Made by a program: the position numbers and the translations under genes | Source of the DNA: Reclinomonas americana ATCC 50394 | Taxonomy: Eukaryota > Jakobida > Jakobea > Jakobida | Direction: 5' to 3' | NCBI GenBank assembly: GCA_048213135.1 | Contig: PS015298.1 | Location: 38,347-66,104, forward strand | DNA: 27,758 nt | Part shown: positions 1-15,405 of the stretch, piece by piece | How positions within the stretch are numbered: position 1 is the first letter of the stretch | Layout: the number at the start of each line of letters is the position of its first letter | The notes under the pieces: model-generated | Seen by the model: only the letters and a program-made list of their open reading frames with translations | The model's database searches: none | What the model was told of the DNA's origin: nothing

Positions 1-79
1 AAGAAGAACAAGAAGAACAAGAAGAAGAAGAAGAGGAAGAAGGTCAAAGAGGAGGAGAAGGAGGATGAGAGCAAGAGAC

Positions 80-1006
80 CTCATCCTGTAAAGGTCGATG
101 TCGCAGCGACTGTTGCAGAGTCGACATTTGCATCTCGACCTCCTCTCGACGCCGCTGCTCGCGCTCCAATGCCGTGGCCATGTGCTCTAGTCGCTCTTGC
201 AGAGAGAGCACCAGTGCAGCCATCTCACCCTGTGCATGTGAGGTGCGCCCGGTTGTTGTCGCGCGTGCACTGGCAGGAACTGACAAGTGTGTCTGCAAAA
301 CGCGTTGTGTGAGCAGTGAGTGAGTGAGAGTGTGTGTGCATGTGGGCGAGCAGCTGACCGTGCTTGGTGCCTTGATGGCGTTGCGCTGCATGCTCTGCTC
401 ACCACGTTTCAATTGTTTTCAGTGTGTGTGACACAAGGACACAGCACGTCTGTCTCTGTCTCTGTCTGTTTGTGAGTCTCTCTCATCGACCTCCACTGAC
501 TACTGTCGTGGTGGTCGTGGTGGCGGCTGCAGTGGGCGAGGCCATGACGGCTTGTGAGCCGCGACGACCGCCACGCGAGCCCTTCTTGCCATTGGCAGTG
601 GTGGTGGCGGTGGGAGGTGAGGCAGGAGTGGTCGGTGAGCTGCGACGACGAGAGGCGGCTGTGGAGGAGGCGCCGCGCTTGCCTTTGCCTGTGGAGGTCG
701 GTGGCGAGGATTGCTGTGAGGCCTCGCCGTCGTCGTCGTCGCCTTCCATGCGCACGTCGGAGGCGGGAGCAGCAGCTGCAGCAGCAGTGCTGTCGTCGTC
801 AGCGGCGATGGCGGCCATCTCGCTGTCGGCTGCGGTGGAGGATGAACCAGAGGCCTCGGCAGCAGCAGCAGCAGCAGTGGCGGCAGCTGCAGCGGCGGCG
901 GCTGCGGCGGCTTCTTGCTCGAGATACGCAAAACTTGGCGGATCCGTGTGCGAGTTGGGGCAGAAGAACGCCCGGCCGATCACGAACTCGCGGCCGCGAA
1001 TCACCA
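80..1006 (-). CDS. 3' part of an unrecognised Ala/Ser-rich coiled-coil protein (two exons)
   Basis: I do not recognise the family. Exon one runs 1006 to 504. It begins after a pyrimidine-rich acceptor ending in CAG, so it is an internal exon. It encodes a folded-looking stretch (VVIRGREFVIGRAFFCPNSH), then poly-Ala, an acidic patch (EGDDDDGE) and a basic Ser/Thr/Lys tail. A donor at 503 (GTAGTC, phase 0) joins exon two, 229 to 80, 50 codons. That exon is an amphipathic helix with a heptad pattern (LVLSLQERLEHMATALEREQ and on), a likely coiled coil. The next donor is GTCTCT at 79. Positions 1-79 are a purine-rich AAG/GAG tract that looks intronic. No stop codon is seen, so the gene continues off the left edge. 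Third positions are GC-rich on this strand. The first exon needs upstream exons to its right; see the entries at 1474-2406 and 2990-3473. Confidence 0.55.
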
Positions 1007-1378
1007 CTGTTGAAGGAGGAAGTGTGAGCAGGGAGATGTGGAAAGTTTCCAAACACGCGAGAATCTTGAATGCAATACAATCAACGGAGAGCAACAACGA
1101 CACTGCCGAGAAGGCAAGGAAGAGTACAACTTAACGACAGACATGACACAGGGAGGCAAGTGACGAGTGATAGACAACCAAGACAAAAAGGGTAAACGCA
1201 AGAACAGAAATGACAAATTGCACTCCATCGCTCTCTCTTTCTCTCTCTCCCTCCCTCTCTCTCTCTCTTCGACTGCGCCAGGACGAGAAAAGATCCCGAC
1301 TGCGCACGACAGACCACGACAAGGGAATAACATGCCAGCATGACGTCCGCCCGCGCATTTCTCCCCAAGTCGGTCCAC

Positions 1379-1473
1379 NNNNNNNNNNNNNNNNNNNNNN
1401 NNNNNNNNNNNNNNNNNNNNNNNNNNNNNNNNNNNNNNNNNNNNNNNNNNNNNNNNNNNNNNNNNNNNNNNNN
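1379..1473. other. Assembly gap (95 N)
   Basis: A run of N. Together with the gap at 2430-2915 it isolates a 956-bp contig whose exons read on the strand opposite to its neighbours. Confidence 0.95.
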
Positions 1474-2406
1474 CGCACGATCGATATCAGGTGATTGCCG
1501 ACGAGGGCTACGCGCCATTATACTTTACCTCGTTCAAGCTGCGCCGACAGACGCTGTTCCTGGAGACACCCAGTCGACGGTCCTCTCTCTATATCATATA
1601 TAACAGATCGCGACCAATTTGACTGATTGCTTGCTGGTGCTTGTCAGATATGAGTTGTCGTTCTTGCAAGGCAGTCAGGATCCGCAAGCCGCTGCGCAGT
1701 GGTTGGATCGTGAGCGGCAAGCGTATGTGGGACGGCACCCGGGGCATGCGAGCGAGGAGAGCGGGGAGGCGGAGGATGATGAGGGATTCGTGCGACCGGC
1801 ACCGCGTGTGCCTGCGTCGCGTGGGGATCGTGTGCCAGTGTCGGGACGCAAGCTGGAGGAGCTGTACTTGTCGCAAAAGTTGGCTCGTTGCGTGCGATGT
1901 TTTCTTGCAGCACACGAGCGTCGAGAACAAGGAGGAGGAGAGATGGCTCATGCGCTGTTGTTTGTGGATTGCAGTGACTGGCGCGCGCACTGATGTGCCG
2001 TTTGGTCCGCCGCGCTCGTTTGCCAGCGAGGCGGAGCAGCAGTACAGTCTGCGTGCTGGCCTCTTCCGCTTGTCGATGGTGACGGGCCCGCTGCGAGCGG
2101 GCGCGGCACATCCGCGTGTGTCGACTCCGGCGCCGCTTGTCGGATCCGACGGGCACCTCGTAGATTCTCCGGTCTCTCCCGGCAACAGCGCCAGCAATGG
2201 CGGCGCTGCTGTTCCGAGTGCGTTCGGTGAGTGTGTGTGTGCGCGCGGGGGGAGAGTGGCATGGAAAAGAGTGGTTGCTGAACAGTCAATGACAGGGAGC
2301 CTGTGTTCGGTGCACGAATTGCCGTCGGTTCCGTCGCGCCCTGTCGACGTCAGAGTGATGGCCGACTGTCTGACGTGGGATGAGATGCAGTGGGATGACT
2401 ATTCAG
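1474..2406 (+). CDS. Four internal exons of an unrecognised protein, probably the middle of the flanking minus-strand gene
   Basis: Four exons splice cleanly on the plus strand: 1474-1579 (open into the left gap), 1648-1886, 1975-2226 and 2296-2406. The donors are GTCCTC, GTTGCG, GTGAGT and GTGAGT, the introns are 68-88 nt, and every phase matches. The peptide runs YQVIADEGYAPLYFTSFKLR, LFLETPSRRYELSFLQGSQD, then an acidic Glu/Asp segment, LEELYLSQKLALTGARTDVP, a Pro/Ser-rich linker, and ends VMADCLTWDEMQWDDYS. I cannot assign a family. There is no convincing start or stop here. The last exon ends in phase 1, the phase required by the minus-strand exon that starts at 1006. The contig is bounded by gaps on both sides and flanked by minus-strand exons that lack upstream or downstream partners. 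The simplest reading is that it was placed in the wrong orientation. The alternative is a separate plus-strand gene starting at the ATG at 1340. Confidence 0.6.
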
Positions 2407-2429
2407 GTGAGTGATGGAGGGCAAAACAA

Positions 2430-2915
2430 NNNNNNNNNNNNNNNNNNNNNNNNNNNNNNNNNNNNNNNNNNNNNNNNNNNNNNNNNNNNNNNNNNNNNNN
2501 NNNNNNNNNNNNNNNNNNNNNNNNNNNNNNNNNNNNNNNNNNNNNNNNNNNNNNNNNNNNNNNNNNNNNNNNNNNNNNNNNNNNNNNNNNNNNNNNNNNN
2601 NNNNNNNNNNNNNNNNNNNNNNNNNNNNNNNNNNNNNNNNNNNNNNNNNNNNNNNNNNNNNNNNNNNNNNNNNNNNNNNNNNNNNNNNNNNNNNNNNNNN
2701 NNNNNNNNNNNNNNNNNNNNNNNNNNNNNNNNNNNNNNNNNNNNNNNNNNNNNNNNNNNNNNNNNNNNNNNNNNNNNNNNNNNNNNNNNNNNNNNNNNNN
2801 NNNNNNNNNNNNNNNNNNNNNNNNNNNNNNNNNNNNNNNNNNNNNNNNNNNNNNNNNNNNNNNNNNNNNNNNNNNNNNNNNNNNNNNNNNNNNNNNNNNN
2901 NNNNNNNNNNNNNNN
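2430..2915. other. Assembly gap (486 N)
   Basis: A run of N next to a GTGA-rich tract (about 2940-2985). It hides any exon between the 5' part of the left gene and its middle part. Confidence 0.95.
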
Positions 2916-2989
2916 CGTGAGAACAACAAGCCACAGAGAGGCGAGAGTGAGTGAGGCAGAGTGTGAGTGAGTGAGTGAGTGAGAGGTAC

Positions 2990-3473
2990 CTCCAGTGAGA
3001 ACTTTTGCAGCGGATCGCCACTCAGAGTGAACGAGAGACTGATGTTGGGCAGGAACTTGGATCGCTGTTGTTGAAGGGAGAGAGAGAGGCAAGCAACAGA
3101 GAGACAAAAGACAGAGAGTTAGTCATGTTGTGTGTGTCTCCGATAACGGCGTGAGGGCAGACAGTGTGCGTGTGAGAGAGGGAGAGTGTGTGCAAGAGCG
3201 CGCAATGTCGCTCTTCTTCGTTTGCTTGCGCACCTCCTCCATGCGCTTGGTGAGTGCGGCCTTGCGTACGCTGTGACGCGACTGCTTCTGCGATTGCTGT
3301 TTGAGCGAGAACAACTGTGTGAGAGAGGGGGGAAAGAGAGAGAGACAAGTGTTTTCTTTACAAAGAACCTTGCGCGTGGTGCGTCCGCCCGCGGCTCCGC
3401 TGCTTCCTCCGCCGCCGCCTTGTCCTCCTCCGCCTCCAGTGGTGGCGCGCGGCTCAGCGCGTGCGCGACCCAT
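2990..3473 (-). CDS. 5' part of the unrecognised left-hand gene (three exons with start codon)
   Basis: Three phase-0 exons: 3473-3369 (35 codons, ATG at 3473-3471), 3314-3234 (27 codons) and 3064-2990 (25 codons). They are joined by introns of 54 and 169 nt with donors GTTCTT and GTGCGC. The N-terminus is basic and Gly-rich (MGRARAEPRATTGGGGG). Then comes a Gln/Lys/Arg-rich helix (LFSLKQQSQKQSRHSVRKAA) and a beta-like segment (KFLPNISLSFTLSGDPLQKF) ending at donor GTACCT. The gene then enters the gap at 2430-2915. No known domain is recognised. If the contig at 1474-2429 is flipped, these exons run in order into that contig and then into 1006-80, giving one protein of more than 500 residues. 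Confidence 0.6.
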
Positions 3474-4528
3474 TGTTTCTCTCTCTTTCTCACAATGAAA
3501 CAACGAATGCTGGTCGTCCTGCGTCCCGTTGAGTTGTCCAAAAGGCGGCATACACGACAACGGGGAAGGGGAGGGTTGGTGGAGTCGCCGGTGGTGCTGG
3601 TGTGTGTAGTGAGTGTGTGTGTCGGGAGGGCAAGAAGAAATGCAAGGGATTGCAATTGCAGTTGCGAATGGATGAAGAGTGATCGAGGTGGCCAGTGATC
3701 GCCTGTAAAAAGGCAAAGACAATCCCGATACGCTGCAAGTTTTGTTTGTGCATACACAGCGCTGCGCATGCTGGCTTCACACGGATCCGGACCAGGCATT
3801 GCAGTTGCTTTGCGATCGTTTGCCGTACGCGTCCTCTGGCCTTTTCCCAAGATTGTATGCCCAGTACAAGTACCGTATACGACCGCGCAGAAACGCTGTG
3901 CGTCAGCAAGTGAGTGTAATTCACTGTTCAGCCACGCTTTGCAATGACGATCTCAGTTTCAGATCGCGATCGCGACTGCTCCGAGAGCGGACAGACGCAC
4001 AACGAAACCCGCTGCCGTCCAGACTGCTGTTTATGTTTATGTTTTGCAGAGCATGCGGCTGGACTTGATTGTCAGACACAGCAGTGGCTTGTTCATTGGC
4101 ACGATGACCATTTCGGATTAATATTCACACCGGTACCGCTCTCCTCCCCAGTCTCTGCAATCGCATTTCTGCGTTCCGCCCCAGCTGCGCGATGTAAGGA
4201 GCATCCGCACCCCTGCGACGTACTCGTGCTCCTCATCGCCATTTTTCGAGCTCGCTGTCAGTTTTGTACGTGTTCGAATTCGAAACGGCCCGACGCATTC
4301 GACGTCCCCACCCCCCACTCTCCACGCCTCTTCCCAACACGCGCACGCAACACGACACAATGGAGCCAAAACACCCACATCTGCAAATGCAGCATTCAAA
4401 ACACTTCCAATTTTCCCGCGCGTGCCACCCACCGCGCAGGACACGACTGCTGCACCTCACTCCCACACTCAGCACGCGTGCAACGCCTGCGCGCAACCTC
4501 TCTTCCCGCGCACAAGACAAAAAGAGTC
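3474..4528. other. Divergent intergenic region, with one weak small-gene candidate
   Basis: This 1.05-kb stretch separates the start of the left minus-strand gene (3473) from the first exon of the beta-amylase gene (4529), so it should carry both promoters. No TATA-like box stands out. A weak plus-strand candidate lies inside. An exon from about 3762 to 3909 (containing DPDQALQLLCDRLPYA) joins through a canonical intron 3910-4047 (GTGAGT to TTTTGCAG, phase 0) to a short terminal exon (SMRLDLIVRHSSGLFIGTMT) with a TAA at 4117-4119. A possible first exon starts at the ATG at 3495. The family is unknown, and the minus strand also has open frames here, so the gene is uncertain. Confidence 0.25.
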
Positions 4529-9918
<5,390 letters not shown>

Positions 9919-9941
9919 TAAAAAAAGAAAGGTAGACGCAT

Positions 9942-12900
9942 TCATTCTCCTGCCGCCGCTGTCGTGGTCTTTGCCGAGGGCGAGGAAGGAGGCAGCAAAG
10001 CAACTGCTTCCGCTGTCCATGAACATTGAAATCCTCCACCCGGTTTCTCCACGTCGGCCAGCATGACATGGCCGAGCAGTGCGAGACCGCGTGGCTCCAC
10101 TGTCTGCTGGAACACGATACGATCGCGCGTGACACCGTCACTGGAAATCTGCAACGACAGTCAAGGAGAAAAGTCAGGAGCAGCACGAGGCGAGAGAGAC
10201 AAAGGAGATTGCGCTCCAGAGACTCAACAGTGTTGGCCGACTGCACTTCCAGTCGCACCGACCACGCCGAGGCCGACTGGCTCCTTACAGCGTACGCCAC
10301 AGAGGACGATTGTCTGTGTGGCAGCGAGGCATAAGAACAGAGATGATCGACAGCAAAGACGACGGGCTGATCGCAACGGAAGTGACAGCTGCAACACGCG
10401 AATTTCACCAGCACCGACAGCGACGGGACTGCGCACCGGCGCACCAAAGCGCTCGATGAGGCGCGCAAAAGCATCGCTGCAACCCTGCGCGAAGTCGCTG
10501 GGCGTGAGTCAATCGCTCTTATTTATTCTTCTTTCCCCGCACAAACCTTGTTCCATCGCGAGTGCTCACGCAGCTCGTGCGGCGACTGCGAGTGTACAGA
10601 CAGAACAATCGAGCGCGACGCCACGGACCGCAAACCCGCGTCGTAGCCGAGAGCATGGATGCATCGCCAGGCAAAGCCCTGCACCATATGACGAGCACAT
10701 GAGCGATCCGATCACGCACAACAACCTGCATCGAAAGCCTACCTCTCCCTGCTCGTGAACCAGCCGGCTGAAATCTGTAAGCGGGTCAGACTCTGCGACG
10801 GAACGTGATGGAAGCACGAGTGCACGCAACATTCCACCAACTCCAGGAACGTGAGGTGACCAGGTTTCTGCAGTCCATGACACTCCAAAACCGTTCGTTC
10901 CACCTCGTCCTTGGAGAGGCGCATGCCGAATCCAACTCGACACAGTTTCCGCAGCTCTGCGCACAACGGATAATGAGAATCCTGCCTCCAATATCACGTC
11001 CACTGCCACCATCACCTTCTCCATTCAGCAACTGGTCCATGTCACGGTCATACCTGTTGCAACGAAAACGGTCATTGACTTCCCTCTTTCGTTGCCACCC
11101 CCTCCTCGCCAACCAACTCACATGCAAAAGGCATCGCCCAGCAGCGAAAGCACATCGGCACTCAATCGACCGTCGTTCTCCGTCAGGCTCGCACGCACGT
11201 CCACAACGCCGGCACCCTCTGGCACTCGCAACAGGCAGCCCGACGAACTGCATCGAATCAAATCAGCGCAATTTCATGATTAACAAGCAGTGCATACTCA
11301 ACATTGGGAACAAGGCATACTGCCCCGCCTCCAGGTCCATGCACACTTGCCACTGGCGACGCAGACCGACAAAACTGCGATGCTGCGAGGCCGCACGCTG
11401 CGCCACGACAATCTCCGACTCTCCGCCGCTCGCAGAACCGGAAGCAGCGGCCTTGCGAATGATCACCAGGCCCAGATCCAGGCTGGCGCGCTGCAGTCGA
11501 GTGCCACACCTTCTGTGGTCCTCCTGATGCACTGTGACGATGACTCGACCGGCACTCTGCAGCGTGAGGTCGTACGAGGGACCCGACACCGTGCCGTTGG
11601 CCTCGCGTGCAAACAGACCCTTGCGACGCGACTCGTGCAAAGTGCTCTCCGTGCTGCGTGCAAGTCAGCGAAAGGCACAGCGTGCAAAACTTTCTACGTG
11701 AAGAACGACGCAACAAGAGCTCCAACACCGACGCAAAGTGCAACTGAAAGTCGACGAGCGACATGAGAATGTCACTTTTGGCAGTGGCGCCATAATAGTC
11801 GAGCATGTCGCGATACTCGGGCGTCCAGGTGGCCGAGTGTTTGGACCAGTCGCCGCGCCTTGACAAGCACATCAATCACGTGAGCACTGGAGAAGGAAAC
11901 ATGATGAAAGCTCGCATACCATCGTTGCGTGGACTGAGCGGCCGAAACGGTACGCAGTCGGACGAGTTTCGTGGAGGGCGGCACCTCAATCACATCCACG
12001 ACGGCGTACGGTCGCTGCTGCACAAAGTTTGCGTGCTCCACCGGTGTCGGCCCTGCATACGTAGCAGTACACAGAGCAGAGACGTAAGCACATTTGCACC
12101 TTGAGTGGCTCCGACACACTCGTGCGCACCTCGAGCAAAGGCAGCGACCACACGACTGCACAACACCGCGTCCGTGAGAGCCTCCCACAGAGCGGTGCCG
12201 TCGCCGTCGACTGGTACCATGTGTTGCCTATACGGGGCACCAGTGAGGTCCATCAGAGTGTGATGCAGGCGGCCGCCGACAAAAAGCTGGATTTGGGGAA
12301 AGGAGGAAAAGAGAAAAGAGACGTAAGCTTGTGTGAGTGACAGGCAGAGTGCATCTGGATTTTGCACCTGCGAGTATGATCCCAGCAGCTTGGCCATGGC
12401 TTTCTCCACCAGCATAGGCCACAACGCGCCAGAAACAGTTCGGCCGTGCATGGGCCCACCGCCTGGAGAGTTCACGTGCAATGAGTCACGAGCCAGCTCG
12501 ATAAAGAAGACGGAAAAAGGGCACACCTTTGAAACATGGAATAAGATCGTCCACAACCACCGTGCACGGCTCGCCATCGCGGTACAGGCGCACGTGATAA
12601 CAGCCACACTCCTGCAACGCTTGGTCCTCGCCGTTCACAAACAGTCGCTGTACGAGAGCCGGGTGCAAGCTGAGCAACGCAAGCGAGTCCTGCGATCGTG
12701 GTGACTGAGTGAGCACTCCAATCTGCCACATCACGACCGGGAGAGGAGACTCACATGCAACCAGCTGCATTCGACAACAGACCAGATAACACAAAGTCAA
12801 AAGTACGCAGGCACATGGTGAACACGCACTCGGCACGCACGACAAGTCCTCCAGATGACTGACAATATCCAGCGGCTGCCAGTGTCGCGGGAACAGAGAT

Positions 12901-14712
12901 GGCTGCCGTGCAGCTGGACCTTGGCTGGCCGTCGCAAATGTTGATGGTCTGAACCAAGCGGTCAGCACAGGCTGGGTGTGTGTGGAGCACAACAAGCAAA
13001 TTGCTCTCTCCACACCTCAACCACTGCACAAAGTGGTGAGCGGTGCGGTCGCCCAGTGCGAACTTGTTGGCCGGCCACGAGAGATCCACAAACTGGCACG
13101 CATCTTGCTGGCAAATGGCGACAATCTGCGCAAAAAGCAGAGAAGTTCAGTTGAGATCTTCTTGCGCAACACTCTTCGACGATTTTCTTTCTCTCACCTC
13201 ATCACGGTCGAGCAGCGGCCTCCATCGCATCCACACATGATTGCCGCCGCCTTCTGGCACAAAGCCCACGCTCCAGTGGCGCACCATGACAGCATCTTGG
13301 TCGCCGACCACGGGACTCGACGCCCCATACGAGTCATGGTCATCGTCGTCGGCCGACTGCACCACTCTGTTGCGCGGAAGAAATGAGCAGTTGGTACACA
13401 GCAGGATGGGAAACGTTGTGTGGCGACGCAACGAACAGAGCGGAACACAGTGCGTCTCACTGCTTGCGTCCACCACGTGCAGCGTCAGCAGTGGCGTCGC
13501 AGCAGCACCCGGCAGCAGGAGGTACGACCGCGGAAGCGATTCCTCACTGACAATTCGAAGAGCGTGAGCGATTTCCGCCAAGTCTGGCGCGAGCGGGCAC
13601 TCTCACCTCGGGAGAGCCACGTTCACCGCCATGGACAAGTCGAGCGACACTTGCAAGATAATCGGCGACACGTTGATCACATCAAAGTGGATGGCGCCCG
13701 CACCATCCACGTCGCTGCGCCTCTTCACCAGCAGCACGCCGATCGAGCTGTCGGCGCCCGAGGGCACCCACTGAACCCATCGAATACCGCCTCCTCCGCT
13801 CTCCTCCATCGTCGCCACCAATGGCAATTCACTCGCCAGCCTCAGACATGGCGCGCAAAAGACACCATCTGCATTCACGTCAACAACTTGCAAGTAAGGA
13901 GTACCGATCATGGCATGAATCACCAGCAGAGACCGGTCGCTGCCAGCAACGCATACACCGCGGCCTCCGATCGCACCACGGACACAGACGCGAGTGACTC
14001 GGGTCCACAGCCGCCCTCTCACGACAATGAGTGCACAGAAACGGTGCACTGGACGGCGTCTCCGTCACAATCGGCGACAACAGCTGTGATCGTTCGTTTC
14101 AGTCCCCTCGCTGCGTGGCTTCCCGTGTGAGACGCATAACAGACAGACTCACCACTGCATTCTCACACACACTGCAGTGACTGTAGCCGACCATTCGCAC
14201 ATGCTGCGTGCAGTGGCGACAGCTCTTTGCGGCCCAACACTGCGCACAGAATCGACTTGCCACTGTGGCTCCTCCTGCTGCTGCACTCGCCAGTGTCTCT
14301 CCACAGGCGACACACTCACGCGCAGTGGCATGAGCGTTCAACGTGAGAGGCAGGTGAGCGATGCTGCTGGAGGAGCTTCCCGCGAGACCTCCCAGTCGCT
14401 TGAGTCGCGCGAGATCAGCGCAGTCGCTACACAGGTGCTCCTGTGTGTGTGCATGAGAGTGAGTGGAGAAGGATTGCATGCGTGAGTTGAGCAAGCGACC
14501 TTGGGCACTCGTGCATGCATGGCACACTGGCGACACTGAATCACATGCCTGCTCAATGAGTGAGGTGTGAGCGATCTGGCGACTCTTTCTCTCTCTCTCT
14601 CTCTCACACACAGCGACACACACCAACACTGTCTACAGTAGAACGGGTTGCCCCATGCACGTGGAAAGCGATGACAGCCGGCACACAGCGATGCCGCACC
14701 ATCGTCGCTCAT
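9942..14712 (-). CDS. Calpain-family pseudo-protease with three N-terminal eight-cysteine zinc modules
   Basis: Start ATG at 14712-14710, stop at 9944-9942. Main N-terminal exons: 14712-14624, 14548-14500, 14440-14153, 14083-13924, 13868-13607 and 13546 onward. Order of parts: three zinc modules (14685-14420, 14314-14165, 14035-13846); a beta-rich region; a calpain CysPc core (about 13125-11715); a C2-like calpain sandwich (about 11655-11120, with RVIVTVHQED and LEAGQYALFP); a degenerate EF-hand-like helix pair (ELRKLCRVGFGMRLSKDEVE, about 10975-10760); and a second beta-rich C-terminal region (about 10475-9942). Core landmarks: FVDLSWPANK, PLDIV, HPALVQRLF, YHVRLYRDGEPCTVVVDDLI, ALWPMLVEKAMAKLLGSYSQ, LMDLTG, PYAVVDVIEV, KLVRLR and RGDWSKHSATWTPEYRDML. 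Catalytic positions appear changed: Cys to Ser, His to Arg (12014-12012), Asn to Thr (11951-11949). It is therefore probably a non-proteolytic, regulatory calpain. Family is secure; exon edges between 11000 and 10000 are approximate. Confidence 0.85.
13846..14685 (-). other. Three tandem CxxC(4) zinc-binding modules of the calpain-like protein
   Basis: After splicing, each module has four CxxC pairs: C-x2-C-x(12, 18 or 13)-C-x2-C-x5-C-x2-C-x11-C-x2-C. Module one: CAGC, CRQC, CRQC, CSDC. Module two: CVAC, CAQC, CRHC, CSVC. Module three: CTHC, CPWC, CMRC, CAPC. The x5 and x11 spacings are identical in all three, although introns cut modules one and three, which supports the splice choices. A Trp follows the second pair (modules one and two) or the third pair (module three). 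Eight cysteines in this order suggest a two-zinc cross-brace fold such as FYVE, LIM or RING types, but the spacing matches none that I can name with confidence. Confidence 0.75.
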
Positions 14713-14857
14713 TGACTTGAAAACCGAACAAAGACTAAAGCAGAGGACACAAGACACTGTGCTGCTTTCGTTTTCATTTGAGTCTGAGAGGCGCACCGGT
14801 GCCCATTCTGGCCGGTGGCGAGGCGCCGACAATGCCTGCACTTCCTTGACTACCGAT

Positions 14858-15405
14858 NNNNNNNNNNNNNNNNNNNNNNNNNNNNNNNNNNNNNNNNNNN
14901 NNNNNNNNNNNNNNNNNNNNNNNNNNNNNNNNNNNNNNNNNNNNNNNNNNNNNNNNNNNNNNNNNNNNNNNNNNNNNNNNNNNNNNNNNNNNNNNNNNNN
15001 NNNNNNNNNNNNNNNNNNNNNNNNNNNNNNNNNNNNNNNNNNNNNNNNNNNNNNNNNNNNNNNNNNNNNNNNNNNNNNNNNNNNNNNNNNNNNNNNNNNN
15101 NNNNNNNNNNNNNNNNNNNNNNNNNNNNNNNNNNNNNNNNNNNNNNNNNNNNNNNNNNNNNNNNNNNNNNNNNNNNNNNNNNNNNNNNNNNNNNNNNNNN
15201 NNNNNNNNNNNNNNNNNNNNNNNNNNNNNNNNNNNNNNNNNNNNNNNNNNNNNNNNNNNNNNNNNNNNNNNNNNNNNNNNNNNNNNNNNNNNNNNNNNNN
15301 NNNNNNNNNNNNNNNNNNNNNNNNNNNNNNNNNNNNNNNNNNNNNNNNNNNNNNNNNNNNNNNNNNNNNNNNNNNNNNNNNNNNNNNNNNNNNNNNNNNN
15401 NNNNN
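14858..15405. other. Assembly gap (548 N)
   Basis: The gap lies between the 5' end of the calpain-like gene and a contig coding on the plus strand. It may hide the 3' end of the large Ser/Pro-rich gene. Confidence 0.95.

Noticed and set aside
3698-3924. Minus-strand exon between 3924 and 3698
   Set aside because: Open frames exist, but no good donor follows. The plus strand has a canonical intron at 3910-4047 with matching phase, though even that gene is weak.
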